Part shown: in pieces, positions 1-8,471 of the stretch | Position numbering within the stretch: position 1 is the stretch's first letter | Layout of the letters: every line of letters starts with the position of its first letter | Assembly (NCBI GenBank): GCA_002414665.1 | Contig: DIAF01000048.1 | Location: 22,808 to 59,950 of the forward strand | Direction: 5' to 3' | Origin: Halieaceae bacterium UBA5085 | GTDB lineage: Bacteria; Pseudomonadota; Gammaproteobacteria; Pseudomonadales; Halieaceae | DNA length: 37,143 nucleotides | Translations under genes and position numbers: made by a program | The notes under the pieces: model-generated | Seen by the model: the letters and a program-made list of their open reading frames with translations, nothing else | Databases searched by the model: none | Told to the model about the DNA's origin: nothing

Positions 1-602
1 ATGGTAGGCAACCATTGCCGGCTGATACCCGCCGTGTCTGCCGGCAGCACGAAGAGGCTGATGCCCTCGGTACCCGCGCTGCCCGGCTCACGCACAGCAA
101 GCACGAGAATGTCGGCGGTGTGTCCATCCAGAACGTAGCGGTACTCACCATTCAGCAGAAACCCGTCACCATCGACGGTACAGGTCGCCTGAATGGCGTC
201 GGCATCGGGGCGACTCCCGGGCGCCATGAACGCCAGGGTGGCCGTTTTGCCGCTGGCGATATCGCCCAGGTAGCGGGTTTGCTGTGCTTCGCTGCCGGCG
301 ACCAGCAGCGCGTTGACCGCAAAGCCGACGGTGGAGAGAAAGGGGGCGCAGAGCAAAGTGCGACCCATCTGCTCCTGCGTGGCCGCCAACTCGACAAACC
401 CCAGTCCCAGGCCACCAAACGCTTCGGGGATATGCAGGGCGGGCCACATCATGTCCTGGCTGATCTGCTGCCAGAGCGCTTCGCTGTAGCCGCGCTCGGT
501 CACCATCGCCTCACGCACGGCGGCGGGGGTGGAGACCTCGGCGAGAAAAGCCTCGGCGGTGTCGCGGATCATTTGCTGCTCTTCGGTAAAACGAAATTCC
601 AT
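1..602 (-). CDS. Acyl-CoA dehydrogenase, N-terminal part (cut by window edge), FadE30-like by position
   Basis: The frame reads inward from ATG at 602 and runs off the window with no stop, giving about 200 residues. It starts MEFRFTEEQQMIRDTAEAFL, the typical N-terminal helix of acyl-CoA dehydrogenases, and contains the PEAFGGLGLG loop of that family. The FAD-contacting SEPGAGS-type segment seen in many homologues is replaced by AFMAPGSRPDA, so this may be a non-standard or half-site subunit; the missing C-terminus prevents a decision. It starts 10 bases after the SDR gene and is the last visible gene of the steroid operon. In Mycobacterium tuberculosis, ipdF is followed by fadE30 in the same order, which suggests a role in beta-oxidation of the HIP-CoA propionyl side chain. 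Family call is firm; the FadE30 role is inferred from position only. Confidence 0.85.
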   Translation of the reverse strand, partial: MEFRFTEEQQMIRDTAEAFLAEVSTPAAVREAMVTERGYSEALWQQISQDMMWPALHIPEAFGGLGLGFVELAATQEQMGRTLLCAPFLSTVGFAVNALLVAGSEAQQTRYLGDIASGKTATLAFMAPGSRPDADAIQATCTVDGDGFLLNGEYRYVLDGHTADILVLAVREPGSAGTEGISLFVLPADTAGISRQWLPT

Positions 603-612
603 GCGACCTGCC

Positions 613-1500
613 TCAGGTGCCGTAGACTTTTTGCGCCGGCACCTCGCGCGCCAGCAACTGCTGTACCGCCCCGGCAACTTCCTCCGGCAGCCAGCGATCT
701 CCCTTGTCCACCGGCTCCGTAGAGCGCCAGCCGTCGGCGATGGAGATGCGTCCACCCTCGGCTTCAAACACTCGGCCGGTAACCGCCGACGACTCGGTGG
801 ATACCAGGTAGGCAAACAGCGAGGACACATTTTCCGGCGCCCAGTAGTCAAAGCTGCCGTCCTCAGGCTTGGCCATACGCTGCGCCATCTCTTCCACAGC
901 GGTGGTCATACCCGTGCGCGCCGCCGGTGCCACAGCGTTGGCGGTGATGCCGTAGCGCGCCAGCTCCGCCGCCTGGTTCAGGGTCAGCGCGGCAATGCCC
1001 GCTTTTGCCGCCGCGTAATTTGACTGACCAATCGAGCCCTGCAGGCCGGCGCCGGAGGTGGTGTTGATGATGCGAGCATCGACCGCGTTGCCCGCTTTCG
1101 ACTGACCACGCCAGTAGTGCACCGCGTGGGAGCTGATACAGAAATGCCCCTTCAGGTGCACTGCCATAATGGTGTCCCACTCCGCCTCGGTCATGGAGGC
1201 GAACATGCGATCGCGGTTGACGCCAGCATTATTGATGACGGCATGCAGATCACCGAAGGTCTCGATGGCCTGTTTCACCGCGTTCAGGCTGTCGTCGTAG
1301 TGGGTGATGTCCGATGTGTTCACCACCGCCTCACCGCCCGCCTTGCGGATGTCGTCCACCACGGCCTGCGCCGCCGCCTCGTTAATGTCGTTGACCACGA
1401 CTTTGGCGCCCTCACTGGCGAGCACCCGCGCATGCGCTGCACCCAATCCGCCACCGGCACCGGTGATAATTACCACGCGTCCTTCACATATCTTGCTCAT
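613..1500 (-). CDS. ipdF: Short-chain dehydrogenase/reductase, IpdF-type (steroid C/D ring pathway)
   Basis: This 295-residue NAD(P)-dependent SDR is of the type close to the dehydrogenase domain of peroxisomal multifunctional enzyme 2. Visible motifs are the dinucleotide-binding TGAGGGLG (13-20), NNAG (90-93), and the catalytic Ser149, Tyr162 and Lys166 (YAAAK). The long C-terminal tail (FEAEGGRISIADGW and beyond) is typical of this subgroup. IpdF-type enzymes oxidise the hydroxyacyl-CoA intermediate during removal of the propionyl side chain of HIP-CoA, just before thiolysis, which fits the thiolase gene one base upstream (stop at 1502, start at 1500). The specific steroid role is inferred from the whole cluster; another 3-hydroxyacyl-CoA substrate would leave the same motifs. 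Confidence 0.82.
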   Translation of the reverse strand: MSKICEGRVVIITGAGGGLGAAHARVLASEGAKVVVNDINEAAAQAVVDDIRKAGGEAVVNTSDITHYDDSLNAVKQAIETFGDLHAVINNAGVNRDRMFASMTEAEWDTIMAVHLKGHFCISSHAVHYWRGQSKAGNAVDARIINTTSGAGLQGSIGQSNYAAAKAGIAALTLNQAAELARYGITANAVAPAARTGMTTAVEEMAQRMAKPEDGSFDYWAPENVSSLFAYLVSTESSAVTGRVFEAEGGRISIADGWRSTEPVDKGDRWLPEEVAGAVQQLLAREVPAQKVYGT

Positions 1501-1501
1501 A

Positions 1502-2650
1502 TCACAGCCTCTCGATAATCGTCACATTCGCCTGCCCGCCGCCTTCACACATGGTTTGCAGGCCGTAACGGCCACCACTGCGCTCCAGTTCGTGTAGCAG
1601 GGTGGTCATCAGTTTGGTACCGGTTGCGCCCAGCGGATGCCCGAGGGCAATGGCACCACCGTTTACGTTGGTTTTGGCCGGGTCGTAGCCGGTGTCTTGC
1701 AGCCAGGCCATCGCCACCGAAGCAAAGGCTTCATTGATCTCCACCAGATCGATATCGGCCAGGCGCATGCCGGCACGCTTGAGCGCGTACTCGGTTGCGG
1801 GAATCGGCGCGGTGAGCATCCAGATAGGGTCCGCAGCACGCACGCTCATGTGTGCGATCCGTGCCCGGGGAGTCAGGTTGTAGCGCTTCAGGGCGGCCTC
1901 GGAGACGATCAACATCGCGGAGGAGGCGTCGCAGGTCTGGCTGGAGACGGCTGCCGTGATGGTCCCCCCCTCCTGCAGCGGCTGCAATTCGGCCATTTTC
2001 TCCATGGTCGTCTGGCGCGGCGTTTCGTCCACCTCCACCCCGGCCAGCGGCGCAATCTCCCGCGCGAACCGGCCCTCACTGATGGCCTGCAGTGCCCGGG
2101 TATGGGATTGCAGTGCAAACGCTTCCATATCGCTGCGACTGAAGCCCCACTTGTCAGCGATCATCTGCGCGGAATTGAACTGTGACACCGGCACATTGCC
2201 GTAGCGAGCGACCCAGCCTTCGCTACCTGAGAACGGGTCGGAAAAGCCCAGTGGCTCAGCAGCCAGCATGGCCGAGGAAATGGGAATCTGCGTCATGGTT
2301 TGCACACCACCCGCAATCACCACATCGTTGACACCCGCCATAATCGCCTGCGCGGCAAAATGCACTGCCTGCTGCGAGGAACCGCACTGCCGGTCGATCG
2401 TCGTGCCGGGCACGGCTTCGTCCAGGCCCGCGGCCAGCCAGCAGGTACGGGCGATATCACCGGCCAGTGGACCAATGGTGTCCACGCAACCAAACATGAC
2501 ATCATCGTAGTCTGCGTCCGGTATACCATTGCGCTCCACCAGGGTCTTCAGTACGTGCGCCCCCAGATCCGCACCATGAACCCCCGCGAGTCCACCCTTG
2601 CGGCGGCCCGTCGGGCTGCGCACTGCATCTACAATATAGGCATCCGCCAT
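1502..2650 (-). CDS. fadA6: Acetyl-CoA C-acyltransferase (thiolase), FadA6-type
   Basis: A 382-residue thiolase with all catalytic parts present: nucleophile Cys89 in DRQCGSSQQ, His338 in GGAIALGHPLGATG and the second Cys368 in MCEGGGQANV. NEAF (307-310) is the usual family motif. Length is normal for degradative thiolases. In steroid C/D ring breakdown a FadA6-type thiolase cleaves a beta-ketoacyl-CoA intermediate to release acetyl-CoA, and it lies in the same cluster as IpdF, EchA20 and IpdAB in actinobacteria. Here it starts 21 bases after the acyl-CoA dehydrogenase stop and is followed by the IpdF-type SDR after one base, so the genes are probably co-translated. Thiolase function is near certain; the FadA6 label depends on context. 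Confidence 0.88.
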   Translation of the reverse strand: MADAYIVDAVRSPTGRRKGGLAGVHGADLGAHVLKTLVERNGIPDADYDDVMFGCVDTIGPLAGDIARTCWLAAGLDEAVPGTTIDRQCGSSQQAVHFAAQAIMAGVNDVVIAGGVQTMTQIPISSAMLAAEPLGFSDPFSGSEGWVARYGNVPVSQFNSAQMIADKWGFSRSDMEAFALQSHTRALQAISEGRFAREIAPLAGVEVDETPRQTTMEKMAELQPLQEGGTITAAVSSQTCDASSAMLIVSEAALKRYNLTPRARIAHMSVRAADPIWMLTAPIPATEYALKRAGMRLADIDLVEINEAFASVAMAWLQDTGYDPAKTNVNGGAIALGHPLGATGTKLMTTLLHELERSGGRYGLQTMCEGGGQANVTIIERL

Positions 2651-2671
2651 GATTCTGTGTCCTCGTCTGTA

Positions 2672-3718
2672 TTACTGGAAGGTGGCGCCGGCACCCAGTG
2701 CCGCGCCATCCGCGAAAATCACCGCCGCGACCTGCTGTTTGTGCCAGCCGGCATCACCCCAGGTATTTGCCAGCGCCCAGGCTTTCTTCATGAAGATATG
2801 CAGGTCCACCTCCCAGGTGTAACCCATTGCCCCGTGCACCTGAATGCTGTTCTTGGCGGCAAGACTGGCCGCTTCACAGGCCATCAGCTTGGCCTGGGCC
2901 ACTGCCAGAGCAGCAGCCGCGGCATCCTCTGCCACTGCGTAGGCTGCGCGGTGCACGGGTGCCTTGGCGTACTCGAGACGCACCGCCACATTGGCCATGT
3001 GATGCTTGACCGCCTGGAAGGAACCAATGGGCTTGCCGAACTGCTTGCGATCCGCGGTGTACTGTACGGAAAGATCAATCATCCGTTGCGCCAGCCCCAG
3101 TGCCTGCGCAGCGCACCCCAGCGCACCGCGGTTCAGGGTCGCACTGCGCAGGCTACTGGCCTGCGGCCCGCTGGCTACCACAGTCGCCCCCTCGGGCACG
3201 GTCACTGAGAACAGACGGCGACCGGGGTCCACACTCTCATTGCGCTCGCAGCTGAACTGCCCCTGTTCCAGCGCGTACCACCGCCCGTCACGCTCCAGCA
3301 ACAGGAGATCCGCGACATGGGCGTCCTCCACCACCAGATTCTGCTCCACCGCAGCCACGACGCGCGCTTCTCCCGTTGCGGCCAGCGGCAGCCAGCGTGC
3401 AGCCAGCTCACCCCCGATATCCTGCAGCAGCGGCACCGCAACCAGCGCGTGATTCACCAGCGGCTCGGGCAGCGCAACGTAACCGCACTCCTGGGCAAGC
3501 AGCACAAAATCCACCGCATTCATACCCAGGCCACCGTGTTCTTCCGGTACCGTCAGCCCCGTCAAGCCCAGCTCCGCAAGCTGCTGCCAGAGTGCAGGAT
3601 CGCGGCCGGTCTCTGTGTCCCAGCCGGCGCGCAGCCGCTCGGGGGTGATTTCATTGACCAGAAAGCCGCGGACGGAATCCTGAAACAGCAACTGGTCCTC
3701 GCTGAACGTAAAATCCAT
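2672..3718 (-). CDS. Acyl-CoA dehydrogenase, short half-site subunit (IpdE2/FadE33-like)
   Basis: The ATG at 3718 (MDFTFSEDQLLF) is preferred over the upstream in-frame start at 3985 because it matches the family N-terminus and lies two bases after the preceding stop; this gives 348 residues. The protein carries the FAD-binding DRKQFGKPIGSFQAVKHHMAN region and a C-terminal HGAMGYTWEVDLH motif. It lacks the SEPGAGS-type FAD loop and has Asn-Arg-Gly rather than Glu-Arg at the helix that holds the catalytic base in related enzymes. The missing parts are present in the neighbouring subunit at 3721-4884. Actinobacterial steroid clusters encode such pairs as alpha2beta2 heterotetramers, including the IpdE1-IpdE2 pair acting on the HIP-CoA side chain (from memory). 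Which subunit of which named pair this is cannot be settled here. Confidence 0.85.
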   Translation of the reverse strand: MDFTFSEDQLLFQDSVRGFLVNEITPERLRAGWDTETGRDPALWQQLAELGLTGLTVPEEHGGLGMNAVDFVLLAQECGYVALPEPLVNHALVAVPLLQDIGGELAARWLPLAATGEARVVAAVEQNLVVEDAHVADLLLLERDGRWYALEQGQFSCERNESVDPGRRLFSVTVPEGATVVASGPQASSLRSATLNRGALGCAAQALGLAQRMIDLSVQYTADRKQFGKPIGSFQAVKHHMANVAVRLEYAKAPVHRAAYAVAEDAAAAALAVAQAKLMACEAASLAAKNSIQVHGAMGYTWEVDLHIFMKKAWALANTWGDAGWHKQQVAAVIFADGAALGAGATFQ

Positions 3719-3720
3719 GG

Positions 3721-4884
3721 TTACCTCGGCATACCGAGCATGCGCTCGGCGATGATGTTGCGTTGAATCTCGTTGGTACCGGCGTAGATGGGACCGGACT
3801 GGGAAAACAACCAGCCGTCCAGCCAGTGACCCACGCCGCTGGCTGCCGGCGCATGCGGCAGGAGCTCGGCGCGCGCGCCCAGAATACTCATGGCCGTGGC
3901 GTGCATGGCCTGGTCCAGCTCGGACCAGAATATCTTGTTGGTAGACGACTCGGCGCCAATCTTGCCGCCCTGGCTCAGGCGACAAGCCGTCTGGTAAGTG
4001 CTCAGGCAGTAACTCTCTGCATCCAGATACGCGCGAATCACCGCTTCGCGAATCTGTGGATCATGACTGGCGCTGGCCTCATTGGCCCGGTACAGCTCTA
4101 CCAGTCGGCGCGCCGTTTCCTGAAATCGGGCCGGGGAACGGAGCATCAACCCGCGTTCAAAGCCGGCGGTCGCCATGGCCACCGCCCAGCCCGCGCCCTC
4201 ATCGCCCAGCCGATTGCTGACATCCACCTCGACGTTGTCAAAGAAAATCTCGGCGAAGCCGGGCAAGCCGTCCAGCTGGGGAATGGGCCGCACTGTAATA
4301 CCGGGTGTTTTCAGGGGCACCAGAATGAAGGTCAGGCCGCGGTGGCGCTCCGACTCCGGATCGGTACGGAACATGCCAAACAGCCAGTCGGCCCAAACCG
4401 CGCGCGTGGACCAAGTTTTCTGGCCATTGATAATGTACTTGTCACCGTCGCGCTGGGCCGTGGAGCGAATGGCCGCCATGTCGGACCCGGCACCCGGCTC
4501 GGACCAGCCCTGCGCCCAGATATCGCGACCTTCCGCCATGGCCGGCAGGAAGCGTGCCTTCTGCTCCTCGGTCCCGTACTCCATGAGGGTGGGGCCAAGC
4601 AGGAAGATACCGTTCTGGTTCACCCGCAGCGGCGCTGCTGCACGGTAGTATTCCTCTTCAAATATCAGCCACTCGATGAGGTCACAGCCGCGCCCCCCGA
4701 GTGCTTCGGGCCAGGTCACCATACCCCAGCGTCCCTGATTGAGGGTCGCTTCCCACTCACGGTGCTGCTGGAAGCCCTCTTCGGTGTCGAAAGTCCTGAG
4801 TGGTTCCGCGGGCACATTGGCCTTGAGCCACGCGCGAATTTCGCTGCGGAAGGCCTGTTGCTGTTCAGTAAATGCGAGTTGCAT
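3721..4884 (-). CDS. Acyl-CoA dehydrogenase, subunit with catalytic Glu (IpdE1/FadE31-FadE32-like)
   Basis: A 387-residue subunit starting MQLAFTEQQQAF. The FAD loop QGWSEPGAGSDMA is at 125-137. The MCAD-type catalytic Glu before the C-terminal GTNEIQRN motif is replaced by Ala368, but GFERGL provides Glu243-Arg244 at the helix used by isovaleryl- and long-chain dehydrogenases and by steroid FadE subunits. The RxxFG FAD-binding motif is absent and is supplied by the partner encoded two bases downstream. This supports an obligate heteromer that introduces a double bond into a CoA thioester during HIP degradation. It starts 15 bases after the EchA20-type gene. Family and heteromeric nature are well supported; exact substrate is inferred. 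Confidence 0.87.
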   Translation of the reverse strand: MQLAFTEQQQAFRSEIRAWLKANVPAEPLRTFDTEEGFQQHREWEATLNQGRWGMVTWPEALGGRGCDLIEWLIFEEEYYRAAAPLRVNQNGIFLLGPTLMEYGTEEQKARFLPAMAEGRDIWAQGWSEPGAGSDMAAIRSTAQRDGDKYIINGQKTWSTRAVWADWLFGMFRTDPESERHRGLTFILVPLKTPGITVRPIPQLDGLPGFAEIFFDNVEVDVSNRLGDEGAGWAVAMATAGFERGLMLRSPARFQETARRLVELYRANEASASHDPQIREAVIRAYLDAESYCLSTYQTACRLSQGGKIGAESSTNKIFWSELDQAMHATAMSILGARAELLPHAPAASGVGHWLDGWLFSQSGPIYAGTNEIQRNIIAERMLGMPR

Positions 4885-4899
4885 GTGTCAGTCCTGCGT

Positions 4900-5652
4900 T
4901 CAGAATTTGGCGTCGCGTTTTTCCACAAACGCATCGCGGGATTCCTGGGAATCGCCCACCGTGTAGGCCTCCAGCGTGAAACCCTGCTCCCAGCGATACT
5001 TGTCCTCCAGATTGCCGTCCTCGATGCCGGTCAGCGCCTCCTTGGCCAGCTTCACCATGGCCGGCGACTTGCTCGCGATGGTGGCGGCAATGGCACGTGC
5101 CGTCGGCAGCAATGCCTCACGGGTGACCACCTTTTCGACGGCGCCCAGCCGGTAGGCTTCCTGCGCGTCGATAAATTCGCCGGTGAAATACATGTAGCGA
5201 ACTTTCTGCACCGGGAACATACGCTGCAGGTGGGCACCGCCCCCCATCGCGCCACGGTCGATCTCCGGCACACCGAAGCGGGCGCAATCGGACGCGACCA
5301 GAATGTCAGCGGCGCCTGCCATGCCGATGCCACCGCCCAGGACAAAACCGTGCAAGGCGATAATGACCGGCTTCGGGTTGCGATGGATGGCACGGAAGGT
5401 TTCGTAGTTACCCTTGTTGACGTCGACGATGCGCGTCGGCTCAGCGGCGAGTTCCTTGATATCGACCCCGGCGCAGAAGCCACGACCCTCGGCGGCAATC
5501 AGTATGACGCGCACGGCGTCATTCCGGCCCAGCGCATCGATTTCGTCGGCAATGGCGAACCAGCCAGCGCTGTCGAATGCGTTCACCGGGGGCTTGTCCA
5601 GGATCATCTCGGCAATGCCGGCGTCGATGGTGGTGTGAAACGGTTTGCTCAT
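4900..5652 (-). CDS. echA20: Crotonase-fold ring-opening hydrolase, EchA20-type
   Basis: A 250-residue crotonase-superfamily protein. FCAGVD (59-64) and GFVLGGGIG (102-110) form the oxyanion-hole and CoA-binding segments. FGVPEI keeps a Glu at 130, but the usual PGxGGTQRL segment is replaced by GAMGGGAHLQR, which points away from an ordinary enoyl-CoA hydratase. The C-terminus (SRDAFVEKRDAKF) is like EchA20 as I recall it. EchA20 hydrolyses steroid ring D in the 7a-methyl-indene-CoA intermediate, producing the substrate of IpdAB. It lies between ipdC and the acyl-CoA dehydrogenase pair with short gaps (27 and 15 bases). Automatic annotation would probably say enoyl-CoA hydratase; the hydrolase role is inferred from context. 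Confidence 0.82.
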   Translation of the reverse strand: MSKPFHTTIDAGIAEMILDKPPVNAFDSAGWFAIADEIDALGRNDAVRVILIAAEGRGFCAGVDIKELAAEPTRIVDVNKGNYETFRAIHRNPKPVIIALHGFVLGGGIGMAGAADILVASDCARFGVPEIDRGAMGGGAHLQRMFPVQKVRYMYFTGEFIDAQEAYRLGAVEKVVTREALLPTARAIAATIASKSPAMVKLAKEALTGIEDGNLEDKYRWEQGFTLEAYTVGDSQESRDAFVEKRDAKF

Positions 5653-5679
5653 GATTCTTCTACCTGTCGGTACGTTGGA

Positions 5680-6753
5680 TTAAGCGCTGACGGTGGCTCT
5701 GGCAGCGAGCGCCTGCAGTCGCGCCTCGGCCTCATCGACGATGGACTGGATCAGTTCCTCGCAGGTCAGCAGCGTATCAATCACGCCGGCCACCTGACCG
5801 CTGGGCAATACGCCGCGGGCAGGCTCACCATCCACCATCGCTTTCTGAATGATCATCGGCGCATTGGCCGACATGATGGCCTGGGCAGCGGTCATATCGT
5901 CACTGCGACTCATGGCGACAGCCGACTTCAGCAGGCTGACCACACTCGCCCCGGTGTACTTGCGGAAGGCAAGACCGTTGCGCATGGCGATAACCAGTTT
6001 CCGCAGCTTCGAGGCCCGCTCGAGTTCGGCGAGCAACTCGTTCATGATCATGCGCTGGGGCATGCCATCCATCGCTCGTGAGACAATGATATCCGCTGGA
6101 TTCTTGCAATCGAGGTAGCGCTGTTTGGTGGCCTCCGGCACCGGTGACTCGCGGGTCAGCAGGAAGCGTGTGCCCATGGCAACACCATCGGCACCCCAGG
6201 CCAGCGCGGCGACCAGGCCACGGCCGTCCTTGAACCCACCCGCTGCCACCACCGGTACCTGGGCGCCGACAGCATCTACAACCTGCGGTATCAGCAGCGT
6301 CGTCGGCACCGCACCGGTGTGGCCGCCACCCTCACCGCCCTGCACAGTGACCGCGTCCGCACCCAGTTCCACGGCTTTCACCGCATGTTTCGGCAGGCCA
6401 ACCGTCGGCATGCAGATCACGCCAGCGTCTTTGAGCCTGCGAATCATCTCCGGGCCCGGTGAGCGTGAGTAGCTCACTGCGCGCACGCCGTGACGAATCA
6501 CCATATCGATGATGTCCGACGCATTGGGCTGGTACATGTGGAAGTTCACGCCGAAAGGCCGGTCGGTGAGCGCCTTGACCTGGAGAATGTCGCGTTCCAT
6601 CTCTTCCGGCGGGATGGTCGCGCCGGCCAGGAAGCCGAAACCGCCGGCATTGCAGCTGCCGGCGACCAGTCGGGGATCCGCCACCCATCCCATCGCGGTT
6701 TGTACGATGGGGTAACGGCAGCCTAGCAGTTCGGTCAGTCGAGTGGTGAGCAT
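5680..6753 (-). CDS. ipdC: FMN enzyme of the nitronate monooxygenase family, IpdC-type steroid reductase
   Basis: A 357-residue TIM-barrel flavoprotein of the 2-nitropropane dioxygenase/nitronate monooxygenase family. Visible are QGGEGGGHTG (138-147, with His145 at the usual active-site place), the phosphate-binding AAGGFKDGRG (170-179) and GADGVAMGTRF (187-197). IpdC is reported as the flavin-dependent enzyme that sets up the bicyclic indene-CoA intermediate for ring D hydrolysis by EchA20. Its location directly between ipdB (9-base gap) and echA20 (27-base gap) is the actinobacterial order, so a nitronate-detoxifying role is unlikely. FMN binding and fold are firm; the substrate follows from the cluster. 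Confidence 0.85.
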   Translation of the reverse strand: MLTTRLTELLGCRYPIVQTAMGWVADPRLVAGSCNAGGFGFLAGATIPPEEMERDILQVKALTDRPFGVNFHMYQPNASDIIDMVIRHGVRAVSYSRSPGPEMIRRLKDAGVICMPTVGLPKHAVKAVELGADAVTVQGGEGGGHTGAVPTTLLIPQVVDAVGAQVPVVAAGGFKDGRGLVAALAWGADGVAMGTRFLLTRESPVPEATKQRYLDCKNPADIIVSRAMDGMPQRMIMNELLAELERASKLRKLVIAMRNGLAFRKYTGASVVSLLKSAVAMSRSDDMTAAQAIMSANAPMIIQKAMVDGEPARGVLPSGQVAGVIDTLLTCEELIQSIVDEAEARLQALAARATVSA

Positions 6754-6762
6754 GGCAGTGCC

Positions 6763-7566
6763 TCAGGCCCGGATTCCGGGCGGATTGTCCGCGATTTGTG
6801 CTGCGCGCTGGTTGTGCGGATCGAGGTCCGCGATGATCGCCAGCTGTTCGACAGTCGGCGCCGGCGTGGTCGGCACATCCGCCGGCACCGCAATGGGGTA
6901 TCCGGTGTTTTCCTGCACCTCGTCGACCGTCACGCCCGGGTGCAGGGAGAGCAGGCGAATCTGGTGATTTGGTCCGCCGAAGTCCATCACGCAGAGGTTG
7001 GTTACGACACGGCGGATATCAACGTCATCCAGGGCGCGGCCGCGCGGCAAGCGCGCCGGGTTGTAACCGATGGATGAGACAAAATCACACTCCCCGTCCA
7101 TGAAGACCCGCGTGTTGTGCCCGGGCACAAAGAAGCTGTTGGCGTGGCAAATGGAGTTGCCGGGAAAGCCGCGCGCGCCCAGCATCATCACCTTGGGCTG
7201 CTGGTAGGTGCCACCCAGCGCCGACGTATTGGTCTGGCCAAAGCGATCGATCTGGGTCGGCCCGAGCATGGCGTGGCGCTTGCCGCTCCATACATTGTCG
7301 AATATCCGCGAAAAGCCCATCCATGTTTCATTGGCCTGCTGGAAGTCGGCCGGGCGCTTGCCCAGCGGGTTGGGTTCGCTGAGCAGAAAAGCCTCCGAAT
7401 CTGTCATCATCAGGTCCGGGTTGAAGGTTTTCATGGCCAGGCTGGCTGCCAGCCGTGGAATCACGCCGATGCCTGTGGCCAGTACTTCCCCGTCGTGACG
7501 GAAGGCTTCGGCGGCGGCGACAATGCACAGTTCGGCAAGGGTGTAATCGGTTGCTGCAGTTGACAT
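6763..7566 (-). CDS. ipdB: COCHEA-CoA hydrolase beta subunit, IpdB-type (class I CoA-transferase fold)
   Basis: A 267-residue beta subunit of the class I CoA-transferase fold. The classical transferase carries its catalytic Glu in a Ser-Glu-Asn-Gly motif; here the corresponding place reads TDSEAF (Glu58) without the Asn-Gly. IpdAB is known not to transfer CoA but to hydrolyse a carbon-carbon bond, opening steroid ring C of COCHEA-CoA. The gene starts at ATG 7566 with a good GGGGAG ribosome site, 21 bases after ipdA, and is followed by ipdC. A general annotation would be CoA-transferase subunit B. The pairing with ipdA, ipdC and echA20 is the reason for the specific call. Confidence 0.87.
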   Translation of the reverse strand: MSTAATDYTLAELCIVAAAEAFRHDGEVLATGIGVIPRLAASLAMKTFNPDLMMTDSEAFLLSEPNPLGKRPADFQQANETWMGFSRIFDNVWSGKRHAMLGPTQIDRFGQTNTSALGGTYQQPKVMMLGARGFPGNSICHANSFFVPGHNTRVFMDGECDFVSSIGYNPARLPRGRALDDVDIRRVVTNLCVMDFGGPNHQIRLLSLHPGVTVDEVQENTGYPIAVPADVPTTPAPTVEQLAIIADLDPHNQRAAQIADNPPGIRA

Positions 7567-7587
7567 GCGATAGTCTCCCCGGGCGTA

Positions 7588-8460
7588 TCAGTAGGTGGGC
7601 AGCGCGAGTGCGCGAATGGCATCCAGCCCACCCACGTTGCGCTGGTATTCGGCCTCATCGGCCCCCAGGTATGTGTTCAGGTAGCTCTCTATGCCACCGT
7701 CCTTGGCGGAGGCGTTATAGGCCTTGAAGTGCGCCACATCAAAACCGTACAGCGGGTTGCATGACGTGGGGTGTGCACCGCCGGGAATCTCCACGATGGC
7801 ACTGGTCGCCGCGCGCTCCCAGAACACTTCGCGTGCCCGTGCGGGGTCGGCAAAAAACGTGGTATCGACCAGCTCATCACAGGACACGATGGTGGTTTTC
7901 GCGGCGCGCGCAAACCAGTCGTCGAGATAGTGGTCGGGGCCGGATATCTGGCACACACCGCGAAAATCCGCGCGATCGACATGAATCAGCGACACATCGA
8001 GGTTCAAGGCCGGCATCGCCACCCACTCTTTGTCATCATAGGGACTGTCAACCAGCTTGATGTCCGGGTTCTGGTTGATGATGTCGGTACCCAGGCCAAC
8101 CGCCGTGGGGATGAAGGGCAGACCCCAGGCAGCGGCACGCAGACCCAGCAACATCATGCCCTCGTCGATCTCCATCACCTCGATGGCTCCGCTCTGGCGG
8201 GCCTGGCGGAAATACGGTTCCAGCGGAATGAAGTCCAGGGACACGAAGGCGAACACCAGCTTTTTCACCTTGCCCGCGGCACAGAGCATGCCCACATCGG
8301 CGCCGCCGTAGGCGACTACCGTGAGGTCCTTCACATCCGAGCGGAGGATTTCGCGCACCAGCGCCATCGGCTTGCGCCGCGGCCCCCAGCCGCCGATACC
8401 CACGGTCATGCCGTCTTCAATTTGTGCCACCGCATCGCGGGCACTGAGCCGTTTATCCAT
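7588..8460 (-). CDS. ipdA: COCHEA-CoA hydrolase alpha subunit, IpdA-type (class I CoA-transferase fold)
   Basis: A 290-residue alpha subunit with the glycine-rich GIGGWGPRRKP (21-31) near the N-terminus and an acidic stretch VMEIDEG with Glu97 and Glu100. In M. tuberculosis IpdA a Glu near residue 105 was reported as essential for ring C hydrolysis, and this stretch is the likely counterpart (alignment from memory). AMPALNLDVSLIHVDRAD is the usual fold signature. A good ribosome site (AAGGA) precedes ATG 8460, 11 bases after the Lrp-type regulator gene. Together with IpdB it would convert COCHEA-CoA into an open-chain CoA thioester that beta-oxidation can finish. Confidence 0.88.
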   Translation of the reverse strand: MDKRLSARDAVAQIEDGMTVGIGGWGPRRKPMALVREILRSDVKDLTVVAYGGADVGMLCAAGKVKKLVFAFVSLDFIPLEPYFRQARQSGAIEVMEIDEGMMLLGLRAAAWGLPFIPTAVGLGTDIINQNPDIKLVDSPYDDKEWVAMPALNLDVSLIHVDRADFRGVCQISGPDHYLDDWFARAAKTTIVSCDELVDTTFFADPARAREVFWERAATSAIVEIPGGAHPTSCNPLYGFDVAHFKAYNASAKDGGIESYLNTYLGADEAEYQRNVGGLDAIRALALPTY

Positions 8461-8471
8461 GTTGCATTCCT

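Noticed and set aside
3719..3985. Upstream extension of the 348-residue acyl-CoA dehydrogenase gene
   Set aside because: It would overlap the neighbouring subunit gene by over 260 bases, and the added residues are not dehydrogenase-like.
3763..6081. Very long open frame on the plus strand opposite the acyl-CoA dehydrogenase, echA20 and ipdC genes
   Set aside because: It mirrors well-supported genes in GC-rich DNA, has no recognisable domain and is a by-product of codon bias on the other strand.
5680..6753. Reading the flavoprotein as a nitronate-detoxifying monooxygenase
   Set aside because: Family membership is real, but it lies between ipdB and echA20 as ipdC does in actinobacteria.
6763..8460. 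Reading the gene pair as an ordinary CoA-transferase
   Set aside because: The Ser-Glu-Asn-Gly motif is altered, and ipdC and echA20 follow directly; the IpdAB hydrolase explains the context better.
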